DNA of 64,000 bases from Pseudomonas fluorescens. Lineage in GTDB: Bacteria > Pseudomonadota > Gammaproteobacteria > Pseudomonadales > Pseudomonadaceae. Of this stretch, positions 1 to 8,514 are shown one piece after another. The position numbers and the translations under genes were made by a program. The notes beneath the pieces were generated by a model. That model made no database searches, was not told the DNA's origin, and was given only the letters and a program-made list of their open reading frames with translations. The stretch covers positions 1,860,001-1,924,000 of the forward strand of contig NZ_CP038438.1 in the NCBI RefSeq assembly GCF_004683905.1, given 5' to 3'. Within the stretch, counting starts at the first letter, position 1, and every line of letters begins with the position of its first letter.

Positions 1-201
1 GTGATGGCGGCCGGTGCCGGTGCATTGAATGTCGAACTGGGCGGGCCGGCGATCTATCACGGCGAACTGCATGAGCGTCCGCAACTGGGCGAAGGTGCGC
101 CGGCCGATGCCGATTCGATTGATCGCGGCTGGCAATTGGTCCAGCGCGGGGTATGGTTATGGCTGCTGATTCTCTGCGTGGGGGCTGAATTCTATGCTTG
201 A
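1..201 (+). CDS. cbiB: Adenosylcobinamide-phosphate synthase CbiB, C-terminal end
   Basis: This is the last 66 codons of a gene that begins before the window. The enzyme is an inner-membrane protein that attaches the aminopropanol (phosphate) arm to adenosylcobyric acid. Visible: a segment with [13 protein letters not shown] and YHGE, which matches the conserved tail of CbiB (CobD in Pseudomonas denitrificans naming), and a final hydrophobic helix ([14 protein letters not shown]). The stop overlaps the start of the next cobalamin gene by 8 nt, so the two are co-translated. The first codon seen here is an internal codon, not the true start. Confidence 0.85.
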   Translation: MMAAGAGALNVELGGPAIYHGELHERPQLGEGAPADADSIDRGWQLVQRGVWLWLLILCVGAEFYA

Positions 202-1186
202 GCACGGTGGCCGGCTGCGCAAGGCTGCACTCGATTACGGGATTGCCGAGGCCGACTGGCTCGACTTATCCAGCGGCCTCGCGCCGTGGCCGTTTGCGGT
301 GCCGGAGATTCCGCTGCGCGCCTGGGCACGCTTGCCGGAAACCGACGACGGGCTGGAACAGGCCGCGTGTGATTACTACGGCGCTTCGCAGGTGCTGCCG
401 GTGGCCGGTTCGCAGATGGCGATCCAATTGCTGCCGCGTTTGCGCCGCGCCGGCAAGGTCGGTGTGTTGTCGCCGTGTTATGCCGAGCACGCCGAAGCCT
501 GGCGTCGCAGTGGTTACATCGTGCGCGAAGTGCTGGAGCAGGAAGTCGAGTTCTTTCTCGACAGCCTCGACGTGCTGGTGGTGGTCAATCCGAACAACCC
601 CACGGGTCTGAGCCTGACCCCGGCGCGGCTGCTCGACTGGCACGCTCGGCTGGCCCAGCGTGGCGGCTGGCTGGTGGTCGATGAAGCGTTCATGGATAAC
701 ACACCGCAGCTGAGTCTGGCGTCGCATACCCATCAAGTTGGCCTGATCGTGTTGCGCTCGTTCGGCAAGTTTTTCGGTCTGGCGGGGGTGCGTCTGGGCT
801 TTGTGCTGGCCGAGCGCAAACTGCTCAGATTACTCGTGGAACAGGTCGGGCCCTGGGCGGTCAGCGGGCCGACGCGGGTGCTCGGTCAGGCTTGCCTGCA
901 AGACACCGAAGCGCACACCCGGCAACGCATTCGCAGCGATGAAGCCAGTGAACGCCTGGCATTGTTGCTGGAGCGCTATGGCTTCAAACCTCAGGGCGGT
1001 TGCGCGTTGTTTCAGTGGCTGATCACCGAGCACGCGCCTGCGCTGCACGAGTTCATGGCCCGACGCGGCATCCTCCTGCGCATCTTCACCCACAACAGCA
1101 GCCTGCGTTTCGGCCTGCCTGCCAACGCCGCTGAAGAAGCGCGTCTCGAACAGGCGCTGCAAGCCTTTGCCAAGGAATCGAAATGA
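194..1186 (+). CDS. cobD: Threonine-phosphate decarboxylase (cobalamin biosynthesis)
   Basis: A 330-aa PLP-dependent class I/II aminotransferase-fold enzyme that makes (R)-1-amino-2-propanol phosphate, the substrate of CbiB encoded just upstream. Motifs: NPNNPTG around residues 130-140, a DEAF aspartate in the cofactor pocket, and the PLP lysine in [15 protein letters not shown] near residue 190. Length is somewhat below Salmonella CobD (about 364 aa). The start lies inside the cbiB reading frame and the stop overlaps cobQ by an ATGA. Pseudomonas genomes often call this gene cobC (P. denitrificans nomenclature); the function is the same. Confidence 0.9.
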   Translation: MLEHGGRLRKAALDYGIAEADWLDLSSGLAPWPFAVPEIPLRAWARLPETDDGLEQAACDYYGASQVLPVAGSQMAIQLLPRLRRAGKVGVLSPCYAEHAEAWRRSGYIVREVLEQEVEFFLDSLDVLVVVNPNNPTGLSLTPARLLDWHARLAQRGGWLVVDEAFMDNTPQLSLASHTHQVGLIVLRSFGKFFGLAGVRLGFVLAERKLLRLLVEQVGPWAVSGPTRVLGQACLQDTEAHTRQRIRSDEASERLALLLERYGFKPQGGCALFQWLITEHAPALHEFMARRGILLRIFTHNSSLRFGLPANAAEEARLEQALQAFAKESK

Positions 1187-2634
1187 CCACGCTGATGGTG
1201 CAAGGCACCACGTCCGACGCCGGTAAAAGCACGCTGGTGACGGCGCTGTGCCGCTGGGCCACCCGTCAGGGCGTGGCGGTGGTGCCGTTCAAACCGCAGA
1301 ACATGGCGCTCAACAGCGCGGTGACCGCCGACGGCGGCGAGATCGGCCGGGCGCAAGCGGTGCAGGCGCAAGCGGCGCATCTCGAACCACACACCGACAT
1401 GAACCCGGTGCTGCTCAAGCCCAACAGCGACACCGGCGCGCAGGTAATCATCCATGGCCGTGCGGTCACCAGCATGAACGCGGTGGCGTATCACGACTAC
1501 AAAGCCATCGCCATGCAAGCGGTGCTCGCGTCGCACCAGCGACTCAGCGCGGCATATCCGCTGGTGATGGTCGAAGGCGCTGGCTCGCCGGCCGAGATCA
1601 ACCTGCGTGCCGGTGACATCGCCAACATGGGCTTTGCTGAAGCGGTGGATTGCCCGGTGCTGCTGATCGCCGACATCAATCGCGGCGGCGTTTTCGCGCA
1701 TCTGGTCGGCACGCTGGAGTTGCTTTCGCCGAGCGAACAGGCACGGGTCAAAGGTTTCATCATCAATCGTTTTCGCGGTGACATCGCCTTGCTCCAACCG
1801 GGCCTCGACTGGCTGGAACAGCGCACCGGCAAACCGGTGGTGGGCGTGCTGCCATACGTGATGGACCTGCATCTGGAGGCCGAGGACGGCATCGACCAGC
1901 GCCAGACCGGCAAGGCCGAGCAAGTGCTGAAAGTGGTGGTGCCGGTGCTGCCGCGCATCAGCAACCACACCGATTTCGATCCGCTGCGTTTGCATCCGCA
2001 AGTGGACCTGCAATTCATCGGCCCGGGGCAGGCGATTCCTGCTGCCGACCTGATCATCCTGCCGGGCTCGAAAAGCGTGCGCAGCGACCTCGCGTATCTG
2101 CGCGCCAACGGCTGGGACGCGGCGATTAATCGGCACTTGCGCTATGGCGGCAAGTTGCTGGGGATCTGCGGCGGTCTGCAAATGCTCGGCGAGCAAGTGC
2201 ACGATCCGCTGGGCCTCGAAGGCGCGCCGGGTTCCAGTGCCGGCCTCGGTTTGCTGGCGTTCGAAACCACGCTGGAAGCCGAGAAGCAGTTGCGCAATGT
2301 CCGTGGGCATCTGGCGCTGGAAAACGCCGAGGTCAGTGGCTATGAAATCCATGCGGGCGTGACGCTGGGGCCGGCGCTGGAGAATGCGGCGGTGCATCTG
2401 GATGACGGTCGTTGCGACGGCGCGCAGAGTCTGGACGGGCAGGTGTTCGGCACTTATCTGCACGGCTTGTTCGAGTCGCCGCAAGCCAGTGCCGCGTTGC
2501 TGCGCTGGGCCGGGTTGAGCGATGTGCAGGAGGTGGATTACCACGGCTTGCGCGAGCGCGATATCGAGCGGTTGGCGGATCTGGTAGAGCAGCATCTGGA
2601 TACCGGGCTGCTGCGTCAGCTCTGCGGGATTTAG
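1183..2634 (+). CDS. cobQ: Cobyric acid synthase
   Basis: A 483-aa glutamine-dependent amidotransferase (CobQ/CbiP) that amidates carboxyl groups b, d, e and g of adenosylcobyrinic acid a,c-diamide. The N-terminal half is a dethiobiotin-synthetase-like ATPase with the P-loop [10 protein letters not shown] at residues 8-17; the C-terminal half is a class I glutamine amidotransferase with the nucleophile cysteine in [10 protein letters not shown] (about residue 328) and the catalytic histidine in [10 protein letters not shown] (about residue 427). Start overlaps the preceding gene by 4 nt. It is the last gene of the first overlapping block; a REP-rich gap of 227 nt follows. Confidence 0.95.
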   Translation: MTTLMVQGTTSDAGKSTLVTALCRWATRQGVAVVPFKPQNMALNSAVTADGGEIGRAQAVQAQAAHLEPHTDMNPVLLKPNSDTGAQVIIHGRAVTSMNAVAYHDYKAIAMQAVLASHQRLSAAYPLVMVEGAGSPAEINLRAGDIANMGFAEAVDCPVLLIADINRGGVFAHLVGTLELLSPSEQARVKGFIINRFRGDIALLQPGLDWLEQRTGKPVVGVLPYVMDLHLEAEDGIDQRQTGKAEQVLKVVVPVLPRISNHTDFDPLRLHPQVDLQFIGPGQAIPAADLIILPGSKSVRSDLAYLRANGWDAAINRHLRYGGKLLGICGGLQMLGEQVHDPLGLEGAPGSSAGLGLLAFETTLEAEKQLRNVRGHLALENAEVSGYEIHAGVTLGPALENAAVHLDDGRCDGAQSLDGQVFGTYLHGLFESPQASAALLRWAGLSDVQEVDYHGLRERDIERLADLVEQHLDTGLLRQLCGI

Positions 2635-2649
2635 GCTGGCTGTTACGGC

Positions 2650-2720
2650 CTCTTCGCGAGCAGGCTCGCTCCCACTTTGGAACGCATTCCCATGTGGGAG
2701 CGGGCTTGCTCGCGAAGGGG
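2650..2720. repeat. REP pair (inverted)
   Basis: Two inverted copies of the Pseudomonas REP core (TTCGCGAGCAGGCTCGCTCCCAC and its complement form) about 25 nt apart, downstream of cobQ. In RNA this folds into a long hairpin, which may shield the upstream mRNA or attenuate transcription. Confidence 0.9.
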
Positions 2721-2796
2721 CCGGTGCCTCAATACATAAATGACAGGACATCTCCATCCTCCACAGGGGAGTGAGGTGTTTCAGCCACTGCGGTCA

Positions 2797-2825
2797 CTGT
2801 GGGAGCGGGCTTGCCCGCGAAGAGG
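2797..2825. repeat. Single REP element
   Basis: One REP core (TGTGGGAGCGGGCTTGCCCGCGAAG) lying 37 nt before the cobU start. Its position between cobQ and cobU makes it part of the cob intergenic gap. Confidence 0.85.
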
Positions 2826-2861
2826 GCGATTGCCTCAACACATAATTTTCAGGATGTCCCC

Positions 2862-3383
2862 ATGCTCCAACTGATCCTCGGCGGCGCCCGCTCCGGCAAA
2901 AGTCGCCTGGCGGAAAAACTCGCCAGCGACAGCCATCTGGCGGTCACTTACATCGCCACCAGCCAGCCGCTGGACGGTGAGATGAACGAACGCGTCGCCC
3001 ATCACCGCGCCCGGCGTCCGGCCGAATGGGCGCTGATCGAAGAACCGCTGGAGCTGGCCCGCGTCCTGCGCGAGAACGCCAGTGCCGAGCGTTGCTTGCT
3101 GGTCGACTGCCTGACCCTGTGGCTGACCAATCTACTGATGCTTGATGACGCCGCGCGTCTCGCCGCCGAGCGCGACGCCCTGCTGGACTGCCTGGCGTCA
3201 TTGCCGGGGGAAAACATTTTTGTCAGCAACGAGACCGGAATGGGTGTCGTGCCGCTGGGCGAATTGACTCGCCGCTACGTCGATGAAGCCGGTTGGCTGC
3301 ATCAAGCTCTGGCCGAGCGTTGTCAGCGAGTCGTCCTGACCGTCGCCGGCCTGCCCCTGACCCTGAAAGGACCTGCGTTATGA
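2862..3383 (+). CDS. cobU: Adenosylcobinamide kinase / adenosylcobinamide-phosphate guanylyltransferase
   Basis: A 173-aa bifunctional enzyme (CobU; CobP in P. denitrificans naming) that phosphorylates adenosylcobinamide and converts it to adenosylcobinamide-GDP. The start chosen gives [14 protein letters not shown], placing the P-loop GGARSGKS at residues 6-13 as in the family; an upstream in-frame start at 2799 would run through a REP element and is rejected. Other landmarks are [12 protein letters not shown] and [11 protein letters not shown]. The stop overlaps the cobT start by ATGA. Confidence 0.95.
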   Translation: MLQLILGGARSGKSRLAEKLASDSHLAVTYIATSQPLDGEMNERVAHHRARRPAEWALIEEPLELARVLRENASAERCLLVDCLTLWLTNLLMLDDAARLAAERDALLDCLASLPGENIFVSNETGMGVVPLGELTRRYVDEAGWLHQALAERCQRVVLTVAGLPLTLKGPAL

Positions 3384-4435
3384 CTCAAGCGTGGTGGTTG
3401 AACCCGTGCCAATCCGTGAATGCCGAGATCGTTGAACAGGCGGCGGCGCGCCAACAGCAACTGACCAAACCGGCCGGCTCCCTCGGTCGCCTCGAAAGCG
3501 TGGCGGTGCAATTGGCCGGATTGCAGGGGCAGATCAAACCGACGATTGAACAGGTGTGGATCGCGATTTTTGCCGGTGATCACGGGGTGGTCGCGGAAGG
3601 CGTTTCCGCGTTCCCGCAGGAAGTCACCGGGCAGATGTTGCTCAACTTCGTCAGCGGCGGTGCGGCGATCAGCGTGTTGGCGCGGCAGCTCGATGCACAG
3701 CTGGAAGTGGTCGATCTGGGCACCGTGACACCGACGTTGAATCTGCCGGGCGTGCGTCATCTGAACATCGGCCCTGGCACGGCGAATTTCGCCAAGGGCG
3801 CGGCGATGACCCAGGCACAGGGCGAACTCGCCTTGCAGGCCGGTCGCGATAGCGTGCTGCGCGCCAAAGCGGCTGGCACGCAGTTGTTCATCGGCGGCGA
3901 AATGGGCATCGGCAACACCACTGCCGCCAGTGCGCTGGCCTGTGCCTTGCTCGATTGCCCGGTGGCGCACCTGACCGGTCCTGGCACCGGGTTGAATGCC
4001 GAAGGGGTCAGCCATAAAGCACAGGTGATCGAGCGCGCACTGGCGCTGCACGCAGCACAGCGCGGCGATGCGCTGCAAACCCTGTTCAACCTCGGCGGTT
4101 TTGAAATCGCCGCACTGGTCGGCGCGTACCTGGCGTGTGCGCAGGAAGGCGTCGCGGTGCTGGTCGACGGCTTTATCTGCACGGTCGCCGCGTTGATCGC
4201 GGTGCGGCTGAATCCAGCCTGCCGCGAGTGGCTGCTGTTCGGTCATCGTGGGGCCGAGCCAGGCCATCGCCATGTGCTGGAAACCCTCAATGCCGAACCG
4301 TTGCTGGAGCTCGGCCTGCGTCTGGGCGAGGGCAGTGGCGCGGCATTGGCCGTGCCACTGTTGCGTCTGGCCTGCGACCTGCATGGGCAGATGGCGACGT
4401 TCGCCGAAGCCGCAGTGGCGGATCGTCCGGCATGA
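3380..4435 (+). CDS. cobT: Nicotinate-nucleotide--dimethylbenzimidazole phosphoribosyltransferase
   Basis: A 351-aa enzyme that makes alpha-ribazole 5'-phosphate from dimethylbenzimidazole and nicotinate mononucleotide, the lower-ligand branch of B12 synthesis. Motifs: [10 protein letters not shown] near residue 30, [12 protein letters not shown] near 70, [13 protein letters not shown] near 175, and the C-terminal [12 protein letters not shown], which carries the catalytic-base glutamate. Length is normal. It overlaps both neighbours by 4 nt (ATGA), so cobU, cobT and cobC are translationally coupled. Confidence 0.96.
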   Translation: MTQAWWLNPCQSVNAEIVEQAAARQQQLTKPAGSLGRLESVAVQLAGLQGQIKPTIEQVWIAIFAGDHGVVAEGVSAFPQEVTGQMLLNFVSGGAAISVLARQLDAQLEVVDLGTVTPTLNLPGVRHLNIGPGTANFAKGAAMTQAQGELALQAGRDSVLRAKAAGTQLFIGGEMGIGNTTAASALACALLDCPVAHLTGPGTGLNAEGVSHKAQVIERALALHAAQRGDALQTLFNLGGFEIAALVGAYLACAQEGVAVLVDGFICTVAALIAVRLNPACREWLLFGHRGAEPGHRHVLETLNAEPLLELGLRLGEGSGAALAVPLLRLACDLHGQMATFAEAAVADRPA

Positions 4436-5007
4436 CCTTGCGTCTGGACCTGCTGCGCCACGGTGAGACTGAACTGGGCGGCGGTTTGCGCGGCAGTCTC
4501 GATGATGCGCTCACCGGAAAAGGCTGGGCGCAGATGCGTGCCGCGGTGGTCGCGGGCGGGCCGTGGGATCGGCTGATCAGTTCGCCGCTGCAGCGTTGTG
4601 CACGGTTTGCCGCAGAGCTGGGCGAGCAACTGAATTTGCCGGTGCAGTTGGAAACGGATCTGCAGGAACTGCACTTCGGTGCCTGGGAAGGCCAGAGCGC
4701 AGCGGCGTTGATGGAGACTGATGCCGAAGCGCTGGGGCTGTTCTGGGCTGATCCCTATGCCTTCACCCCGCCGCAAGGCGAGCCGGTCAGCGAGTTTGCG
4801 GCTCGTGTGCTGGGTGCGGTTGCGCGGTTGCATCAGGCCTATGCCGGTGAACGCGTTTTGTTGATCAGTCATGGCGGCGTGATGCGTCTGTTGCTGGCGA
4901 AGGCGCGAGGTTTGCCGCGAGAACAGTTGCTCAATGTCGAAGTCGCGCATGCTTCATTGTTTTCCCTGACCGTTGAAGCCGATGGTTCGCTCAAGGAAGG
5001 TCACTGA
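4432..5007 (+). CDS. cobC: Alpha-ribazole-5'-phosphate phosphatase, histidine phosphatase family
   Basis: A 191-aa histidine-phosphatase-superfamily enzyme. The phosphohistidine motif [11 protein letters not shown] is at the N-terminus and the second catalytic histidine is in [12 protein letters not shown] near residue 146. In this cluster it most probably dephosphorylates alpha-ribazole phosphate or adenosylcobalamin phosphate, the last dephosphorylation of the pathway. Other phosphoglycerate-mutase-like roles cannot be excluded from sequence, but the 4-nt overlap with cobT and the following cobS argue for the B12 role. Confidence 0.85.
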   Translation: MTLRLDLLRHGETELGGGLRGSLDDALTGKGWAQMRAAVVAGGPWDRLISSPLQRCARFAAELGEQLNLPVQLETDLQELHFGAWEGQSAAALMETDAEALGLFWADPYAFTPPQGEPVSEFAARVLGAVARLHQAYAGERVLLISHGGVMRLLLAKARGLPREQLLNVEVAHASLFSLTVEADGSLKEGH

Positions 5008-5008
5008 G

Positions 5009-5740
5009 ATGCTGCCACTGTGGATCGCCCTGCAATTTCTCAGCAGTTTGCCGATTCGTCTGCCGGGTATGCCGGAGCCGCAACAGCTTGGGCGTTCGCT
5101 GTTGTTTTATCCGCTGGTGGGGTTGCTGTTCGGAGGGATCCTCTGGGCATTCAACCTGGCGTTGGCCGGCGCGCCGTTGTTGCTGCATGCGGCACTGTTG
5201 CTGACGGTGTGGGTGCTGCTCAGCGGCGCGCTGCACCTCGACGGACTGGCCGACAGCGCCGATGCCTGGCTTGGCGGTTTCGGTGATCGCGAGCGCACGC
5301 TGACGATCATGAAGGATCCGCGCAGCGGGCCGATTGCCGTGGTGACGCTGGTGTTGGTGTTGCTGCTGAAGTTCTGCGCGTTGCTGGCGCTGATCGAGCA
5401 GGGGGATGCGGTGATGTTGATCATCGTGCCGTTGCTGGGGCGGGCGGCGCTGCTGGGGCTGTTTCTGACCACGCCGTATGTGCGCGCGGGTGGGTTGGGG
5501 CAGGCGTTGGCTGATCATTTGCCGCGTAGAGCTGGTTGGTGGGTGCTCGGGGCGAGTGCGCTGGCGTGTTTGCTGATTGCCGGGGTGAAAGCGATTGTTG
5601 CGCTGGTTGTCGCGTTCGTCGGGTTTGTCTGGCTGCGGCGGGTGATGGTGCGGCGGTTGGGCGGAACCACCGGCGATACGGCGGGGGCGTTGCTGGAATT
5701 GCTGGAGATGGTGGTGTTGGTTGGGGTGGTGTTGGTCTGA
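5009..5740 (+). CDS. cobS: Adenosylcobinamide-GDP ribazoletransferase
   Basis: A 243-aa integral membrane enzyme (CobS; CobV in P. denitrificans naming) that joins adenosylcobinamide-GDP to alpha-ribazole (phosphate). The Mg-binding motif HLDGLADSADAWLGG is near residue 80, followed by DPRSGPIAV; the rest is largely hydrophobic helices. The start 1 nt after the cobC stop (TGAGATG) is used; an upstream in-frame start inside cobC is rejected. It closes the operon; a REP pair follows. Confidence 0.95.
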   Translation: MLPLWIALQFLSSLPIRLPGMPEPQQLGRSLLFYPLVGLLFGGILWAFNLALAGAPLLLHAALLLTVWVLLSGALHLDGLADSADAWLGGFGDRERTLTIMKDPRSGPIAVVTLVLVLLLKFCALLALIEQGDAVMLIIVPLLGRAALLGLFLTTPYVRAGGLGQALADHLPRRAGWWVLGASALACLLIAGVKAIVALVVAFVGFVWLRRVMVRRLGGTTGDTAGALLELLEMVVLVGVVLV

Positions 5741-5759
5741 GCCATATATGTAACCGTGC

Positions 5760-5835
5760 TGGCCCCTTCGCGAGCAAGCCCGCTCCCACCCTTGGAATGC
5801 ATTCCCCTGTGGGAGCGGGCTTGCTCGCGAAGGCG
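5760..5835. repeat. REP pair downstream of cobS
   Basis: Inverted REP cores (CTTCGCGAGCAAGCCCGCTCC and its complement) separated by about 25 nt, at the end of the cob operon. Confidence 0.9.
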
Positions 5836-5878
5836 GCCCGTCAGGCGCCGGAAATGTCCTTGAATAACTACATGTAAC

Positions 5879-5910
5879 TTGATTTAACACAGTCGCGGGT
5901 ATATACACGC
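5879..5910 (+). promoter_or_regulatory. Promoter and MarR operator of the marR-type gene
   Basis: TTGATT (5879-5884), a 17-bp spacer and TATACA (5902-5907) form a good sigma-70 promoter. The 16-bp near-palindrome GCGGGTATATACACGC (5895-5910) covers the -10 box. The predicted transcription start falls on or next to the ATG at 5914, so the message looks leaderless and the site looks autoregulatory. A perfect copy of the palindrome lies before the downstream transporter at 6341. Confidence 0.7.
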
Positions 5911-5913
5911 ATC

Positions 5914-6318
5914 ATGCTTCCTTCTCAGTGTTTGTGCACCAACCTGCGTCGCGCCGCTCGTGGCGTCAGCAGGCATTACGACGGCGCTCTCGACGGCTTC
6001 GGGATCAACGTTGCCCAGTATTCTTTGCTGTGCAACCTGCAGCGTCTGGATCAACCGAGCATCTCGGAACTGGCCGAAGCCATGGGTCTGGATCGCAGCA
6101 CCCTGGGGCGCAACCTGCGGGTGCTCGAAGGCGAGGGCCTGGTGGCGCTGGCCGAGGGCGAGGACATGCGCAATCGCATCGTCCGGCTCACCGAAACCGG
6201 TGCACAACGCCTCGCGGCGGCGCTGCCGGCCTGGGAAGCGGCGCAACAGCGATTGATCGATCGTCTGGGCGCCGAGAAGCGTGAAACCTTGCTGCGACTG
6301 TTGGATGAACTGGCCTGA
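5914..6318 (+). CDS. MarR-family transcriptional regulator
   Basis: A 134-aa winged-helix regulator. The core QPSISELAEAMGLDRSTLGRNL (about residues 48-69) is the helix-turn-helix, and DMRNRIVRLTETG is the wing typical of MarR proteins. No ribosome binding site precedes the ATG; a later start would remove the dimerisation helix, so this start is kept. It probably represses its own gene and the MFS transporter 53 nt downstream through the shared GCGGGTATATA half-sites. The inducing ligand is unknown. Confidence 0.9.
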   Translation: MLPSQCLCTNLRRAARGVSRHYDGALDGFGINVAQYSLLCNLQRLDQPSISELAEAMGLDRSTLGRNLRVLEGEGLVALAEGEDMRNRIVRLTETGAQRLAAALPAWEAAQQRLIDRLGAEKRETLLRLLDELA

Positions 6319-6340
6319 AGGCCGGTTTTTCCGGTTTTAA

Positions 6341-6356
6341 GCGGGTATATACCCGC
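6341..6356. promoter_or_regulatory. Perfect palindromic operator before the MFS gene
   Basis: GCGGGTATATACCCGC is a perfect 16-bp palindrome, 16 bp before the MFS start codon and nearly identical to the site before the marR-type gene. It is most simply read as the second binding site of that MarR protein. Confidence 0.8.
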
Positions 6357-6371
6357 GAACGGAGAATAACA

Positions 6372-7580
6372 ATGACATCGATGTGGCGTACGTGCGGTTG
6401 GGTGTTGCTGGGAAGTGCGCTGATTCTGGCGTTGTCATTGGGCGTGCGGCACGGCTTCGGTCTGTTCCTGTCGCCGATGAGTGCGCAGTTCGGCTGGGGG
6501 CGCGAAGTGTTTGCCTTCGCCATCGCCTTGCAGAACCTGATCTGGGGTCTGGCGCAGCCGTTCACTGGCGCCCTGGCTGACCGTTTCGGTGCGGCGAAAG
6601 TGGTGCTGGTCGGCGGCGTGCTGTATGCCGGGGGCCTGGTGTGCATGGGGCTGTCCGATTCGGCGCTGACCCTGTCGCTGAGTGCCGGTCTGTTGATCGG
6701 TATCGGTCTGTCCGGTACGTCGTTCTCGGTGATTCTCGGTGTGGTTGGCCGTGCCGTACCGCCGGAAAAACGCAGCATGGGCATGGGGATCGCCAGCGCC
6801 GCTGGCTCATTCGGTCAGTTTGCGATGTTGCCGGGCACGCTGGGTTTGATCGGCTGGCTCGGCTGGTCGGCGGCGCTGTTGGTACTCGGTTTGCTGGTGG
6901 CGATGATTGTGCCGTTGGTGAGCATGCTCAAGGACAAGCCGCTGCCGGTGTTCGGTCATGAGCAGACCCTGTCTGAAGCGCTGCGCGAAGCCTGCTCGCA
7001 TTCGGGTTTCTGGTTGTTGGCGTTCGGCTTTTTCGTCTGCGGTTTTCAGGTGGTATTCATTGGCGTGCATTTGCCGGCCTATCTGGTTGATCAGCATCTG
7101 CCGGCAACCGTCGGCACCACAGTGCTGGCGCTGATCGGGCTGTTCAATATCTTCGGTACTTACACCGCCGGCTGGCTCGGCGGGCGCATGTCCAAGCCGC
7201 GTCTGCTGACGGCGTTGTATCTGCTGCGTGCGGTGGTGATCGTGCTGTTTCTGTGGCTGCCGGTGACGACGACCTCGGCGTACCTGTTCGGCATGGCCAT
7301 GGGCTTCCTCTGGCTGTCGACGGTGCCGTTGACCAACGGCACGGTGGCGACCTTGTTTGGCGTGCGTAACCTGTCCATGCTCGGCGGTATCGTGTTCCTC
7401 TTTCATCAACTCGGCTCGTTCCTCGGCGGCTGGCTGGGTGGGGTGGTGTATGACCGTACCGGGAGTTATGACTTGATCTGGCAAGTGGCGATTCTCTTGA
7501 GCCTGCTGGCGGCTGCGCTGAACTGGCCGGTGCGCGAGCGTCCGGTGGCGCGTCTGCAACCGGCTGTCGGCGCCGTATGA
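6372..7580 (+). CDS. MFS transporter, MarR-linked
   Basis: A 402-aa major facilitator with about 12 hydrophobic helices. The first loop contains QPFTGALADRFGAAKV, the family's G-(X)-L-(A)-D-R-x-G motif between helices 2 and 3. The start has a ribosome binding site (GGAGA) 7 nt upstream. It resembles the monocarboxylate/oxalate-formate-type group more than drug pumps, but substrate cannot be read from sequence. It is preceded by a palindromic operator and shares its last nucleotides with a tiny membrane-protein gene, forming a three-gene unit with the MarR regulator. Confidence 0.88.
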   Translation: MTSMWRTCGWVLLGSALILALSLGVRHGFGLFLSPMSAQFGWGREVFAFAIALQNLIWGLAQPFTGALADRFGAAKVVLVGGVLYAGGLVCMGLSDSALTLSLSAGLLIGIGLSGTSFSVILGVVGRAVPPEKRSMGMGIASAAGSFGQFAMLPGTLGLIGWLGWSAALLVLGLLVAMIVPLVSMLKDKPLPVFGHEQTLSEALREACSHSGFWLLAFGFFVCGFQVVFIGVHLPAYLVDQHLPATVGTTVLALIGLFNIFGTYTAGWLGGRMSKPRLLTALYLLRAVVIVLFLWLPVTTTSAYLFGMAMGFLWLSTVPLTNGTVATLFGVRNLSMLGGIVFLFHQLGSFLGGWLGGVVYDRTGSYDLIWQVAILLSLLAAALNWPVRERPVARLQPAVGAV

Positions 7581-7702
7581 AGCGTTCCTGGCCGCGAATC
7601 GCCTTCATCGCACTCGGCGCGCTGTTGCTGGCGCTGGTGTGGTGGGGCTGGCATCAGGGCGGGCTGGCGTTGATGCAGTTGGGCATGGGTGCTTGCTTGT
7701 AG
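7577..7702 (+). CDS. Small single-span membrane protein (41 aa)
   Basis: A 41-codon frame that begins with ATGA overlapping the MFS stop codon. It encodes [10 protein letters not shown], then a hydrophobic span ([14 protein letters not shown]) and a short tail ending in GACL. The 4-nt overlap, a positively charged N-terminus and a clean membrane helix suggest a real co-translated small protein, perhaps an accessory of the transporter. No family is recognised. It could be a chance frame, but the overlap geometry is typical of coupled genes. Confidence 0.6.
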   Translation: MKRSWPRIAFIALGALLLALVWWGWHQGGLALMQLGMGACL

Positions 7703-7754
7703 GCTTGGAGGGCGAGTAACGTCGATGTCTGATAACCGCATCAAGGATGCCGAC

Positions 7755-8312
7755 ATGTTCATGCGCTGGTGTGCTGTACCCGCGTTGCTGATGGCGTTGA
7801 CCGGACTGGCCCAGGCCGCTGACTGTCCGGAGGCGCTGCAAGGTTCGTTGCCCAAGTTGCGCGCCAAGGAATCCGTCGATCTGTGCCAGCGCTACGCCGG
7901 CAAGCCGCTGGTGGTGGTCAATACCGCCAGTTTCTGTGGCTTCGCCCCACAGTTCGAGGGCCTCGAAGCGCTCAATCAGCACTACAAGGCGCAAGGCCTG
8001 GAAATGCTCGGCGTACCGTCCAATGACTTCAAGCAGGAGTCCAAGGACAGCGCCGAAACCGCCAAGGTCTGCTACGCCAATTACGGCGTGACCTTCACCA
8101 TGACCGAGCCGCAGAAAGTCCGTGGCGACGATGCTACTCACCTGTTCAAGGTGCTGGCCGAGCAGAGCAGCGCGCCGAAGTGGAATTTCTACAAGTACGT
8201 GATCGACCGGCAAGGCAAGGTGATTGCCAATTTCTCCAGCCTGACCAAACCGGATGATCCAGAGTTTATTGCGGCAGTTGAAAAGGCCATCGCCTCCAAA
8301 CCTCTCAACTGA
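7755..8312 (+). CDS. Glutathione peroxidase family protein, exported
   Basis: A 185-aa thiol peroxidase of the glutathione peroxidase family. From this start the protein begins with a signal peptide ([21 protein letters not shown]), so it probably acts in the periplasm. The active-site motif [16 protein letters not shown] has cysteine where animal enzymes have selenocysteine; [14 protein letters not shown] supplies the conserved tryptophan and asparagine. An earlier ATG at 7725 is possible but puts ten charged residues before the signal peptide; the chosen ATG has AAGGA about 8 nt upstream. In bacteria such enzymes usually use thioredoxin rather than glutathione. Confidence 0.9.
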   Translation: MFMRWCAVPALLMALTGLAQAADCPEALQGSLPKLRAKESVDLCQRYAGKPLVVVNTASFCGFAPQFEGLEALNQHYKAQGLEMLGVPSNDFKQESKDSAETAKVCYANYGVTFTMTEPQKVRGDDATHLFKVLAEQSSAPKWNFYKYVIDRQGKVIANFSSLTKPDDPEFIAAVEKAIASKPLN

Positions 8313-8326
8313 TAACACACGCTTTT

Positions 8327-8415
8327 TGTGGGGGCGGGCTTGCTCGCGAGGGCTGCGGATCATTCAGCACTTGTTCTGGATGTCAGACCGCATTCGCGAG
8401 CAAGCCCGCTCCCAC
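8327..8415. repeat. REP pair
   Basis: Inverted REP cores (GGGCGGGCTTGCTCGCGAGG and TTCGCGAGCAAGCCCGCTCC) with about a 45-nt spacer, between the peroxidase and porin genes. Confidence 0.9.
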
Positions 8416-8443
8416 ATTTGACCTGTGGCGTTTGAACAGGCAT

Positions 8444-8482
8444 TAAAAAGCCCCGCTTTCTGTAAAGAGAGCGGGGCTTTTC
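8444..8482. terminator. Bidirectional intrinsic terminator
   Basis: AAAAAGCCCCGCT, a short loop, then AGCGGGGCTTTT. The A-tract and T-tract on either side allow it to end both the peroxidase (plus strand) and the FadL-type porin (minus strand), which converge here. Confidence 0.88.
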
Positions 8483-8514
8483 TGTGGGCGAGGGTTTAGC
8501 CTCGCCGTGCAGCA

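Noticed and set aside
1012..2757. 581-codon minus-strand frame opposite cobQ
   Set aside because: It mirrors the high-GC third-position bias of cobD/cobQ on the other strand, extends through a REP pair and has no recognisable domain.
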